Source: an uncultured Clostridia bacterium (lineage in GTDB: Bacteria > Bacillota > Clostridia > Christensenellales > Aristaeellaceae). Taken from it: a stretch of DNA of 17,552 bases. The notes below the pieces were generated by a model that saw only the letters and a list, made by a program, of their open reading frames with translations, had not been told where the DNA came from and did no database searches. Of this stretch, positions 5,914 through 13,648 are shown piece after piece. Both the position numbers and the translations under genes were made by a program. Numbering within the stretch: the first letter of the stretch is position 1; each line of letters starts with the position of its first letter. The stretch is taken from NCBI GenBank assembly GCA_934643535.1, contig CAKUCE010000029.1:1-17552 (forward strand). The letters run 5' to 3'.

Positions 5914-7830
5914 TCACGCTCTTTCAAGCATCAGCATGGCGCCGTCGTTATGACGCAGCGTCAGCACGCCGTTTTCCCAGCGGGCCGCGCCGTCCATGCC
6001 GAGGCATTCCGCACAGCGCCAGCCGTCTGCAAATGCCAACGGGATCTGCTGCTCGAACGGCTCGTAATTCTGCACGACCGCAATGCGGCGGTTTTCGTCC
6101 AGCACATGTTCCGTCAGGCCCACATAAGGCATTCCGATCGAGACGACCCTGCACGGATTTTTCATGGGAAGGGCTTCGTACAGCAAATAAGCAGGCTCTG
6201 CCCGGTCGGAGTCCACCATGCCGGGCTGGCAGGCCATCTGAGATTCCGCCGGGAACAGCAGCGTGTAAACCTCGCCCGCGCCGTACAAATTCCGGGCAAA
6301 GGCGATTTCGCCGTCTTCCGTGCGGGCCAGCACCTCCGCCCCAATACTTTCACAGCGCAGGCGGTACTGACGGGAAAGGTGAATCTTCGCGTCTTTGAAC
6401 AAAACGGCAGTATTCTGCGGATCATGAGCTCGGGTCAGCACCCGGAGTCCGCTGAACTGGCTGAAGGGAGACATCAGGGCTCCGTCCAGCGAAAGATAGA
6501 GTTTTGCTCCCCGGCTGACCCGTTCCAACAGCGTGACCTGAACGCCCCGATTGAAGGAGGTATCCCCCGTCAGGCTCGGCAGCAGATAAGCCGGCGCTTC
6601 GGGAATGGGGCAGTCGGCCCATGCAAAGGTCAGCTCCAGCTTTGCCTGCTTGGCCATCAGAAACGCACCGTATGCCGCTGCCCACACGTCCTGCCCGCGA
6701 GTCAGGATGCAGACAGCGTCCGTCAGGCGTTCCGGCAGTCGGGCGAAGGGAAGTTTTTCAACGAAGGCGGAAAATTCCTTTATGGCTTCCAGCACCGGCT
6801 TGGGTGTTTTATCCAGCCGGAACAGTCCCAGTTCCCGTTCCACACCGTTCCAGTCGTAGGGAGTATGGGTCAGGGCGCTCTGCTCAAAGCCGCACCACCA
6901 CAGCATTCCGCGGCAATCGTGGGCCAGCAGCGCCCAGAGCGCTGAACGGATGTAATCGGCGGCATATTCATCCGAAACCACCATGGGCCCCAGTACGCCC
7001 GTTTCCTCCGCAAAGCACTGCTTTCCGCCCAGGTCACCGTAATACAGGGACTGGGCCGTAGCATGGAGCGCACTCTTCATCTGATTCAGAGGGTCCGTAT
7101 CGCAGTGGGGCGTAAAAATGGGATAAGGATGAGTGCAAAGCACATCCAGAAACTCCGCCTGATCCTGCATACGCCACTGCCCGTCGGGCGAAAGAGAGTG
7201 CATACCGGATACGATCGGATGGCCGTCGTCCTCGCAGCGGATCGCCATGGAGATAGTAGCCGCCCAGACATAGGCCTGCTCCGAGCAGTCCAGATGCCCC
7301 AGACAGTTGCACTCGTTGCCCAGATCCCACGCAATAATGGCCGGGCAATGCCGGAAGCGCCGCACCATCAGCCGCACGAAGCGAATTTCCCACTGCAGTG
7401 CGACCGGATCGGTCAGCGGATCGCGCCCCTGCAGCATTTCCGGAACGAACAGCCGGCCGCTCATCCAGCCGGTAATCAGGCCCACAATCAGCTTAAGACC
7501 ATATTGCTCCGCCAGCTCGCAGAAACGACCGAAGCGTTCCAACATGACGGGATCCACTCCGGCCCGACCGGTATCGCTAAAGTCCAGCTGCTCTTCCCCC
7601 CTTCGGGCTTCCCGTAGGTCGCCCTGCGCACCGAAATGCATCCGAAGAGGTTGAAAATCGCTCCAAAGCGGGAAGACCCTCAACGTCGTGATCCGATTTT
7701 CGGAAAGACGGCGCAGGTCGTCCTCCACCATTTTTTCGTCCCAGTCGCTCCACATGAACATGCCGGCGTGGGAAGCCCAATAGTTACAGCCGACGAAGAA
7801 GGTTCCCTGTTCAAAATGCCTGGACTCCAT
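5914..7830 (-). CDS. Clan GH-A (GH5-like) glycoside hydrolase, cytoplasmic
   Basis: The 638-residue product begins MESRHFEQGTFFVGCNYW. The ATG at 7830 is preceded by GGAGG at 7837-7841, so it is preferred over one 15 codons upstream. Residues about 10-350 look like a clan GH-A (beta/alpha)8 barrel. The likely acid/base E173 is in AWDLGNECN, an active-site histidine lies in CTHPYP near 232-237, and the nucleophile is probably E276 in FAEETG. A tryptophan-rich GMLWWCGFEQ strand follows. Residues about 360-638 contain a second alpha/beta region resembling the trimerisation domain of GH42-type enzymes, then beta-rich C-terminal sequence. No signal peptide is visible. It is the last gene of the sugar operon, 66 bp after the rhamnosidase. 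Mannosidase-, glucosidase- or galactosidase-type activity would all fit. The exact GH family is uncertain. Confidence 0.8.
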   Translation of the reverse strand: MESRHFEQGTFFVGCNYWASHAGMFMWSDWDEKMVEDDLRRLSENRITTLRVFPLWSDFQPLRMHFGAQGDLREARRGEEQLDFSDTGRAGVDPVMLERFGRFCELAEQYGLKLIVGLITGWMSGRLFVPEMLQGRDPLTDPVALQWEIRFVRLMVRRFRHCPAIIAWDLGNECNCLGHLDCSEQAYVWAATISMAIRCEDDGHPIVSGMHSLSPDGQWRMQDQAEFLDVLCTHPYPIFTPHCDTDPLNQMKSALHATAQSLYYGDLGGKQCFAEETGVLGPMVVSDEYAADYIRSALWALLAHDCRGMLWWCGFEQSALTHTPYDWNGVERELGLFRLDKTPKPVLEAIKEFSAFVEKLPFARLPERLTDAVCILTRGQDVWAAAYGAFLMAKQAKLELTFAWADCPIPEAPAYLLPSLTGDTSFNRGVQVTLLERVSRGAKLYLSLDGALMSPFSQFSGLRVLTRAHDPQNTAVLFKDAKIHLSRQYRLRCESIGAEVLARTEDGEIAFARNLYGAGEVYTLLFPAESQMACQPGMVDSDRAEPAYLLYEALPMKNPCRVVSIGMPYVGLTEHVLDENRRIAVVQNYEPFEQQIPLAFADGWRCAECLGMDGAARWENGVLTLRHNDGAMLMLERA

Positions 7831-7896
7831 ACATTTCCTCCCGTTTTGCTTTTTCTGGATCGAAGGGTGCTTCACGCTCGCAGCGGAAGACGCAAT

Positions 7897-10497
7897 TCAC
7901 GTTTCTTTTTCATCCGTGTCCGGAAAGGCCCAGCGATGAGCGCCCGGTCCGATTTCCCTGCTCGTACCATCCGGCGGCAGCAGCGTTGCCCGTGCCATGG
8001 CAGGGATCCGGGCTTCTGCCATCAGCATGCCGTTTTCCCGTTTCCATTGGAGAGCGCAGACGCCCAGCGGCGTTTCAACGGAGGCCTGAGCCTGGGTCAG
8101 CGCCTTTACAGCGCCGGGCCGAAGCACTATTTTCTTCCAGCCCGCGCTGCCCTCCGCCTGAGCAAGTCCTGCGGCCCATTCGTACAACCATGTATCCGCC
8201 GCGCCGAACATGACGTGATTATGCGAACCGCCCTTCCAGTTTTCATACAGGGTCGTCGCGCCCCACTCCCGCATTTGACGGAAGGAAGGATACCCGGCAG
8301 CGGTCATCAGCCGGAAGGCCTCGTCCGTTTTTCCCATGCGGCTGAGCAGCTCCAGCAGAATGGGCGTTCCGAAAATTCCCGTATCAAAATGGTCGTTCAG
8401 CCGTTTAAGGCCGAGCAGCATTTTTTCCTCCACCCTGTTTTTTTCCTTCTCTGGCACAGCGCCGCACCAGAGGGCAAAAGCCTCCGCTCCCTGGCGTTCT
8501 GCACCGTATCCTGCGGTTTCAGGGTGAAAAAAACGTCTCTGAAACGCTTCTGTGCGGAAAGCGCGTTCCTTCGTCAGCCGGATTCGGGCGTTTTCGTCTC
8601 CCAGAAGACGAGCCATGCCCGCCATCAGCTCCAGCATGCGAATGGTCAGCGCGGTATTGACCAGTTCCGGCTCGACCCGGACTCTGATCCGGTCTTCATC
8701 GGGGGCGCACCATTCGCCCAGGCACCAGCCGCCCTCTTCCTCCCGTACCACGATTCCACCCTCGCTGCGGCTTCGCAGGTACTCCATCCAGCGCAGCATG
8801 CCAGGGAACGCTTCCCGCAGGATGGACGCATCGCCGGTGAAGCGGTACAGTGCCCATGGCACAAAAACGATCGCTCCGCCCCAGCCGCCCGGGCCGCCTC
8901 CTCCGTTGTAAAAAGGGGCGGTATGGGGCACGTGGCCGGTCTGACGGTTCTGCGCATCCAGAATATCCCGCATCCATTTGCGCAAAAAGGCTTCCGATTC
9001 CAGATTCAGCAGCACGGCGGGGGCCGTTACCTGACCGTCGCCGGTATAGCCCAGCCGTTCCCGGTGCGGGCAATCCAGCGGAACGCCGCAGTGCTGATTG
9101 GAGCGCATGCTCATCCGCGTCGCGTGATGGAACCAGTTCAGCTGATCGTCGCCGCAGGAAAACGCGCCCCGAACCGGAAGATTCGCCGCCACCAGGATCG
9201 ACCGAAGCCGCGCCCGGAAGTCTTTCGCCGCCGCCAGCCCGTTTTCAAACGTCAGCGGAACAGGCCGGCCCGCTCGGAAAAGCGCCGCCTCCGCATAGCG
9301 ATAGCCGTGCCAGCAGAAGCGGGGATGGATTCGTTCATCCTCGCCGCCTGCGAAAACAAAGACGTCCTTTTGGATCTGCTCTTCGCCGCCCGCACTGCCA
9401 AAATCCGGCCTCCATCGTGGACCGTCCGGCTGAATTTCTTCCGCGAAGCGCAGCTCCAGCCGGTCGCCGCCGCAGGCAGAGGCCGTGGCCTCCACCCAGC
9501 CGGACAGATTCTGTCCGAAGTCGATCAGCAGTCTGCCGTCTCCCGCGTCCAGCGCGCGGACGGGCGCGTATTCGGCCAGACAGGCGTCGGAGGGACAAAG
9601 CTGCGCCGTGAGCGGACCTTCCGGAGCCTGTGCCCGGCAAACGGGCTGCAGTTCAAACGGCCCGCGGGTACGGTCGATCTCTTCCCCGAAGAAAAGATTG
9701 TTGCGGACGGTTTCGCTTTCACGCCACTGCCAGCTTTCGTCGGAGCTGAGGCTGGCTTCATCCATCCGCAGCTCCAGCATCAGCACCGGCGACCCGCCAT
9801 ACCAGAGATCGCCTTCCACGCGGCGCTGATTCTGATGATACCAGCCGTTGCCCAGCGCCACCTCCAGCGTATTTTCGCCCGCTTGAAGCAGACCGTCCAG
9901 CGAAAACGCCCGGTACGGTGTGCGGAACCTTCCCTCATAGCGGTAGGGATACAGCATATGGGTCAGGGGCTGGCGGCTGTAGGCCGTCCACACCGGCTGC
10001 AATACTTCGTCTCCTGCCGTCCGACCGTTCACGGACAATTCAAATACGCCCAGCCCGCAAAGGTAAAGGCGCGCCCGCCGGGGCACCCGGGTCAGGGTGA
10101 AACGCCGCGTCATGACCGGCGCTTCAAAATCGGAGCAGGCGCGGATCCAGCATCCATGCCAGTCCGATTCGTTCAGAAGCCCTGTCTCAAACCAGCTGAC
10201 CGCGCTGACTTCCGAGGCCGGAAGCCCTTTTTGCCGGGTCAGGGCCTTCCAAAAAACGCGGCAGTTGGAGGAAAGCGGTTCTCCTCCATAGTTCAGCGCA
10301 GTCTGTTCGGCGTCCAGCCAGCCCGAATCCCAGAAAAGGCGGCCAAAATTTTCCTCCGGACTGACCAGCACCCGAATCTGAAAGGAGACCGCTTCCGTCT
10401 CCGCCTGATAGATCCAGCTCAGGCGCGGCGCCGGAGCGTCCACTCCCAGCGGGCATTCCAGATATTCGCAGCGCATCTTCCGAATCGTACTTTTCAT
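7897..10497 (-). CDS. GH78 alpha-L-rhamnosidase
   Basis: Members of this family remove terminal alpha-L-rhamnose from glycans, pectin side chains and plant glycosides by inversion. The 866-residue protein shows the typical order: an N-terminal fibronectin-like domain (about 1-105), the carbohydrate-binding-like domain starting near ADWHG-type sequence (SDWHGCWI, 111-118) with VNGRTAGDEVLQP, a beta-sandwich with DFGQNLSGW (326-334), an (alpha/alpha)6 catalytic barrel, and a C-terminal beta domain. The catalytic signature DCPHRERLGYTGD is at 475-487 with general acid E480. A likely general base, E752, lies in TTLYENW, followed by HNHVMFGA. No signal peptide is present, so it acts inside the cell on imported oligosaccharides. 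It starts 10 bp after the stop of the dehydrogenase gene, with GAGGAAGG just upstream, suggesting translational coupling. The domain architecture and both catalytic motifs are intact. Confidence 0.95.
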   Translation of the reverse strand: MKSTIRKMRCEYLECPLGVDAPAPRLSWIYQAETEAVSFQIRVLVSPEENFGRLFWDSGWLDAEQTALNYGGEPLSSNCRVFWKALTRQKGLPASEVSAVSWFETGLLNESDWHGCWIRACSDFEAPVMTRRFTLTRVPRRARLYLCGLGVFELSVNGRTAGDEVLQPVWTAYSRQPLTHMLYPYRYEGRFRTPYRAFSLDGLLQAGENTLEVALGNGWYHQNQRRVEGDLWYGGSPVLMLELRMDEASLSSDESWQWRESETVRNNLFFGEEIDRTRGPFELQPVCRAQAPEGPLTAQLCPSDACLAEYAPVRALDAGDGRLLIDFGQNLSGWVEATASACGGDRLELRFAEEIQPDGPRWRPDFGSAGGEEQIQKDVFVFAGGEDERIHPRFCWHGYRYAEAALFRAGRPVPLTFENGLAAAKDFRARLRSILVAANLPVRGAFSCGDDQLNWFHHATRMSMRSNQHCGVPLDCPHRERLGYTGDGQVTAPAVLLNLESEAFLRKWMRDILDAQNRQTGHVPHTAPFYNGGGGPGGWGGAIVFVPWALYRFTGDASILREAFPGMLRWMEYLRSRSEGGIVVREEEGGWCLGEWCAPDEDRIRVRVEPELVNTALTIRMLELMAGMARLLGDENARIRLTKERAFRTEAFQRRFFHPETAGYGAERQGAEAFALWCGAVPEKEKNRVEEKMLLGLKRLNDHFDTGIFGTPILLELLSRMGKTDEAFRLMTAAGYPSFRQMREWGATTLYENWKGGSHNHVMFGAADTWLYEWAAGLAQAEGSAGWKKIVLRPGAVKALTQAQASVETPLGVCALQWKRENGMLMAEARIPAMARATLLPPDGTSREIGPGAHRWAFPDTDEKET

Positions 10498-10507
10498 CCG
10501 GCCTTCC

Positions 10508-11554
10508 TCACTTGACGCGTTCGTTTATTGTAGCGGAATCTGTCATTTTTGTCCAGTCAAACAGAACCCCGATGGGGAAATCCCGGTTTTCCGCCAGACG
10601 GGCGTAGACCTCGGGCGCCTCCTCCGGCGGGCGGACATCATGGATCATCTCCCGGAAGTGGAGCCGGCCCGCGTTCAGGTAGGCCAGCGTCGCGCGGCAG
10701 TCGTCCATTTCCGTATAAGCGCCGCCGAAGGACTGCGCCGTGGGACGCGCGCCGCTGTGCGCGCCGATCAGTTCAATGCCCGGCCAGTGTACGTCATGGT
10801 AAAAGTCCACCTCGGTCATGGCGCGGGTGCAGCCCAGCAGGATCACCCGGCCAAATTTGGCGGTGCAGTGCAGCGTGGAGCGAAGCGCCCCGGGATTGCC
10901 CGTCACCTCGATGGCCGTTTCCACGCCCTTGCCGGTAAAGGTGAGCGCCTTCACCTTTTCCTCAAAGCCCGGCTCGGAAGGGTCGAAGGCCGCGTCCGCG
11001 CCCAGCTTCAGCGCCAGCTCCCGGCGATGGGGATTCAGATCGCTGACGATCACCGGCCACGCGCCGGACAATCTGGCATACTGCACGGCGAACAGGCCCA
11101 GCAGGCCCGCGCCCACGATCAGGCAGCTCTGCCCCAGACAGATTCCGGCCTTTCGGACGGCGGAGAGCGAAAAGCCCGCAATAATGGTCAGCGCCGCCTC
11201 GTCCAGCGGTACGCCCGCCGGAACCGGCACCGCCTCCCGCTCCGGAACGGTACAGAACTGCCGGTGCCCCGCGCCGTGAACCATCACCCGGTCTCCGGGC
11301 GCGAAACGTCCGACGCCCTCCCCCACGTGCGTCACCACGCCGCTGCCCGCATAGCCGGGAGTGGCCGGGAAGCCGCTCCAAAAGGCTTCCGTGCTTTCCC
11401 GGTTGCCGGTCAGAAGGGAGCGTTCCGTTCCCGGGCTGACGGCGGTATAGTGCATCCGGATCCGAATTTCTCCCGCGGCGGGAAGGCGGTCTTCCACTTC
11501 CAGAAGCTCCGCGTGATTTTCCCGGGTAAAAACGATCTGTCTGGTTTTCTGCAT
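10508..11554 (-). CDS. Medium-chain (MDR) NAD(P)-dependent dehydrogenase, sugar or polyol type
   Basis: The protein has about 348 residues from the ATG at 11554; an ATG three codons upstream (11563) is also possible, but the purine-rich GAAAGAG is better spaced for the later one. The N-terminal GroES-like domain includes AVSPGTERSLL (about 38-48) and ATPGYAGSGVV (64-74). The Rossmann domain has IVGAGLLG (146-153) and an acidic D172 at the end of strand 2, suggesting NAD preference. Zinc-dependent members carry a GHE segment where this has PGYAGSG, and no structural-zinc cysteine cluster is visible, so it is probably zinc-independent. C-terminal HSGARP resembles sequences in MDR enzymes paired with Gfo/Idh proteins. 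It lies between a Gfo/Idh enzyme and the rhamnosidase in the same operon. The likely job is oxidation or reduction of a sugar from the imported glycan; the substrate is unknown. Confidence 0.85.
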   Translation of the reverse strand: MQKTRQIVFTRENHAELLEVEDRLPAAGEIRIRMHYTAVSPGTERSLLTGNRESTEAFWSGFPATPGYAGSGVVTHVGEGVGRFAPGDRVMVHGAGHRQFCTVPEREAVPVPAGVPLDEAALTIIAGFSLSAVRKAGICLGQSCLIVGAGLLGLFAVQYARLSGAWPVIVSDLNPHRRELALKLGADAAFDPSEPGFEEKVKALTFTGKGVETAIEVTGNPGALRSTLHCTAKFGRVILLGCTRAMTEVDFYHDVHWPGIELIGAHSGARPTAQSFGGAYTEMDDCRATLAYLNAGRLHFREMIHDVRPPEEAPEVYARLAENRDFPIGVLFDWTKMTDSATINERVK

Positions 11555-11590
11555 ACGATCCATCTCTTTCGTTTTTTGGTAAGCAGCGCA

Positions 11591-12664
11591 TCAATACCGG
11601 GCTGAAGCACCGGATGAAGCCGCGTTTTCCCGGCGCGAGGCCGTCTCTTTTTCGCCGCAGATCTTCGTCAGCAGCCGGAAGACCCGCTCTTCCTGCTCCA
11701 GCGGATACTCATTCTGCTTTTCGCCGCGGACGATCCGCGCAAAGTCCAGCATCATTTCGTCGTAACGGCCATAGGGCGGGAAGCTGACCCGTTCGGAGCG
11801 CTGGTCAAAGGCCATATAGGGCGACGGGCCGGTAATCTGACAGCCGATCTGATTGGCGCAGACCACGCCCGGGATCTCCACCGGATTTTCCAGCGGCTTG
11901 ATCTCGATCGTGCCCTTCGTTCCGCTGACCACCAGCTGCCGTCGGATGTCCCCGCTGACCTCGCAGGCCGCGCTCTTGATAAAGGAAAGCCCGTGAGGGT
12001 AGCGAAATGCGGCGAAGCCGTAGTCCTTCACGGACGGTTCTTCCACGCCGGTGGACAGATTGTAGGGATAGACCTCCAGCGGCTCCCCCTGAAACAGCAG
12101 CAGCAGATCCACCAGATGGCAGCCCAGGTAATACATCATCCCGCCCGGAAGCTCGCCCAGAAAGCGCAGCATTTCCCCGTGATAGCACTGGCTCATCTGC
12201 AGCTCCACGGCCAGGATCTCCCCCAGCTTTCCGGCGCGGACGATCTCCAGCGCCCGGCGCACGGCGGGGTTATAGCGGTACATATAGCCCACCTGAAAGG
12301 GCAGGTCCTTTTCCCGGACGACAGCCGTCAGCGCTTCAAAATCCCGAAGACTGCCGCCGCAGGGTTTATCCACATGCAGGGCCAGACCGGCACGGGCGAA
12401 TTTCAGCGCCGCGGCGGCCTGCTCCGTTTCTTTCGTTTCCACGATCACAGCGTCCAGCTCCGGCTCCCGGAGGATCTCCTCCTCGCTCATCCAGCGCAGG
12501 CCCTGATAGGCGGGCTGTGCTTCCGCCAGCGCCCGGCGGGCGGGGTCGGGCTCGCACACGCCCAGAATTTCATACGTCTGCGGCAGGCTGCGCATGGACA
12601 GCATGGTATGGGCGGCGTGGGTGTACATCCACGTTCCGTACTGAACGACCCGCAGTTTTTTCAT
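11591..12664 (-). CDS. Gfo/Idh/MocA family NAD(P)-dependent oxidoreductase
   Basis: The 357-residue protein has the two-domain fold of glucose-fructose oxidoreductase and inositol dehydrogenase. The N-terminal Rossmann part starts MKKLRVVQYGTWMYTHAA. The usual glycine-rich loop is poorly conserved, with QYGTWMYTH in its place. DAVIVETKE (71-79) is the usual strand before the active site, and HVDKPCGG (97-104) carries the likely catalytic K100 as a DKP variant of the common EKP. VGYMYRYNPAVR (125-136) and GGMMYYLGCHLVDLLL with H183 match the C-terminal domain. The ATG at 12664 overlaps the stop of the response regulator gene (ATGA) and has GGAGG at 12674-12678, so translation is probably coupled. 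Some relatives act as NAD-dependent glycosidases (GH109-type). Here the substrate is unknown; pairing with the adjacent MDR enzyme suggests two redox steps on one sugar. Confidence 0.88.
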   Translation of the reverse strand: MKKLRVVQYGTWMYTHAAHTMLSMRSLPQTYEILGVCEPDPARRALAEAQPAYQGLRWMSEEEILREPELDAVIVETKETEQAAAALKFARAGLALHVDKPCGGSLRDFEALTAVVREKDLPFQVGYMYRYNPAVRRALEIVRAGKLGEILAVELQMSQCYHGEMLRFLGELPGGMMYYLGCHLVDLLLLFQGEPLEVYPYNLSTGVEEPSVKDYGFAAFRYPHGLSFIKSAACEVSGDIRRQLVVSGTKGTIEIKPLENPVEIPGVVCANQIGCQITGPSPYMAFDQRSERVSFPPYGRYDEMMLDFARIVRGEKQNEYPLEQEERVFRLLTKICGEKETASRRENAASSGASARY

Positions 12665-13458
12665 GACCGGTCTCCTCCGTCTGGTTTTTGGGCCTTTTTC
12701 CGCTCCGGGGGCGCGGCTAACTGCCTGCGCCACTGTGCGAAGGAAACGCCCTCGATCTCCTGAAATTTCCGATAAAAATACCCGCTGTTCTGGTAGCCCG
12801 CCTCGGCGATGACCTCCTGCACGAAGACGCTTTTCCGGGCCACCCGGCTCTTGACCCACTCGATGCGCTTGCGGTTCACATACTCGTTGATGGGCACGCC
12901 GTTCATCCGGCGGAAATACTGGCCCAGATAAGCCGGGCTGACATAAAACATCTCCGCAAGGCCCTGCACGGTGATATTCTGCCGGAAGTTCTCATCCAGC
13001 GTATGCAGCACCTTCTGATAAAGCTCGTCCCGGCTGCAAAGCGCCTCCGGTTCCTCCGCCGCTTCGGCGTCCGGCTCTGTCCGGCCCAGCTCTTCGGCCA
13101 GACTGCACAGGCGTTCTTCCAGCTCGTGACGGTCCAGCGGCTTGAGAAAACAGTCCCGCGCCCCGCAGCGAATGGCCTCCTGTGCATAGGAGAACCGGTC
13201 GAAGCCGGTAATGACCAGAATCTGCACCCTGGATTTCAGCCGCCGGAGCGCATGCATGAACTCCAGCCCCTCCATATTGGGCATACACACGTCGGTGATG
13301 ACCACATCATAGGGCTTTTCCTCCATCATCCGCAAAGCCTGCAGCCCGTCCATGGCGCTGTCGGGGATCTGATACCCAAGCTGGTTCCAGTCCACCATCA
13401 GCTTCATGGCCTCATGCACCGGCCATTCGTCGTCCACCAGCAAAGTGCGCAGCAGCAT
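12661..13458 (-). CDS. Response regulator with AraC-type DNA-binding output (YesN-like)
   Basis: This 265-residue two-component regulator has an N-terminal receiver domain (1-120) with acidic residues D9 and D10, phosphoacceptor D56 in ITDVCMP, T84 in VITGF and K106 in FLKPL. After an acidic linker (about 125-145), the C-terminal AraC-type domain carries two helix-turn-helix motifs; NITVQGLAEMFYVSPAYLGQYFRR (161-184) and VIAEAGYQNSGYFYRKFQ (216-233) are clear. Such regulators usually activate the adjacent sugar ABC transporter genes, with a YesM-like membrane kinase as partner. No kinase gene is present in this window. The ATG at 13458 has AAGGAG at 13465-13470. A promoter lies just upstream and the stop overlaps the Gfo/Idh start, so it is probably the first gene of a regulator-dehydrogenase-glycosidase operon. 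Confidence 0.93.
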   Translation of the reverse strand: MLLRTLLVDDEWPVHEAMKLMVDWNQLGYQIPDSAMDGLQALRMMEEKPYDVVITDVCMPNMEGLEFMHALRRLKSRVQILVITGFDRFSYAQEAIRCGARDCFLKPLDRHELEERLCSLAEELGRTEPDAEAAEEPEALCSRDELYQKVLHTLDENFRQNITVQGLAEMFYVSPAYLGQYFRRMNGVPINEYVNRKRIEWVKSRVARKSVFVQEVIAEAGYQNSGYFYRKFQEIEGVSFAQWRRQLAAPPERKKAQKPDGGDRS

Positions 13459-13515
13459 TCTTATCTCCTTGTTGCAAATCGGCAGTTTTATTGCGCCCGG
13501 AGCGCCGTTTTGTCT

Positions 13516-13544
13516 ATTATCCCTTTTTTCGTTTCAAAATGCAA
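13516..13544 (-). promoter_or_regulatory. Candidate promoter for the response regulator operon
   Basis: On the minus strand TTGCAT (13539-13544) and GATAAT (13516-13521) are spaced by 17 bp, with an A-rich spacer. The expected start is near 13508, about 50 nt from the response regulator ATG. It lies after the terminator of the binding-protein gene, supporting separate transcription of the downstream genes. The -35 box is weak, as expected for an activated promoter. Confidence 0.5.
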
Positions 13545-13553
13545 AGGCCATGG

Positions 13554-13632
13554 AAAAGAAAGCGCGGAAAAAGAACAGAATCCGCGCAATACAGAAGGAC
13601 GGGAACCGGGGCAGATCCCCAGTCCCCGTCCT
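13554..13632 (-). terminator. Tandem hairpins ending the binding-protein transcript
   Basis: Read on the minus strand, the first hairpin is AGGACGGG (13625-13632) pairing with CCCGTCCT (13596-13603), with an inner GGGG/CCCC pairing; it has no following T-run. The second is GCGCGGA (13581-13587) pairing with TCCGCGC (13562-13568), followed by TTTCTTTT. The second looks like an intrinsic terminator; the first may protect the 3' end of the abundant binding-protein mRNA. Confidence 0.65.
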
Positions 13633-13648
13633 GTTGGAAGCGTTTTGC

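Noticed and set aside
7636..10515. A 959-codon open frame on the plus strand opposite the rhamnosidase gene
   Set aside because: It is antisense to a gene with full domain and motif support, has no ribosome binding site, and its translation is rich in H, R, Q and P with no recognisable motif. It results from GC-rich codon bias.
12665..12859. N-terminal 65-codon extension of the Gfo/Idh frame
   Set aside because: It overlaps the response regulator gene, has an R/G-rich non-conserved sequence, and the downstream ATG at 12664 has a clear GGAGG site.
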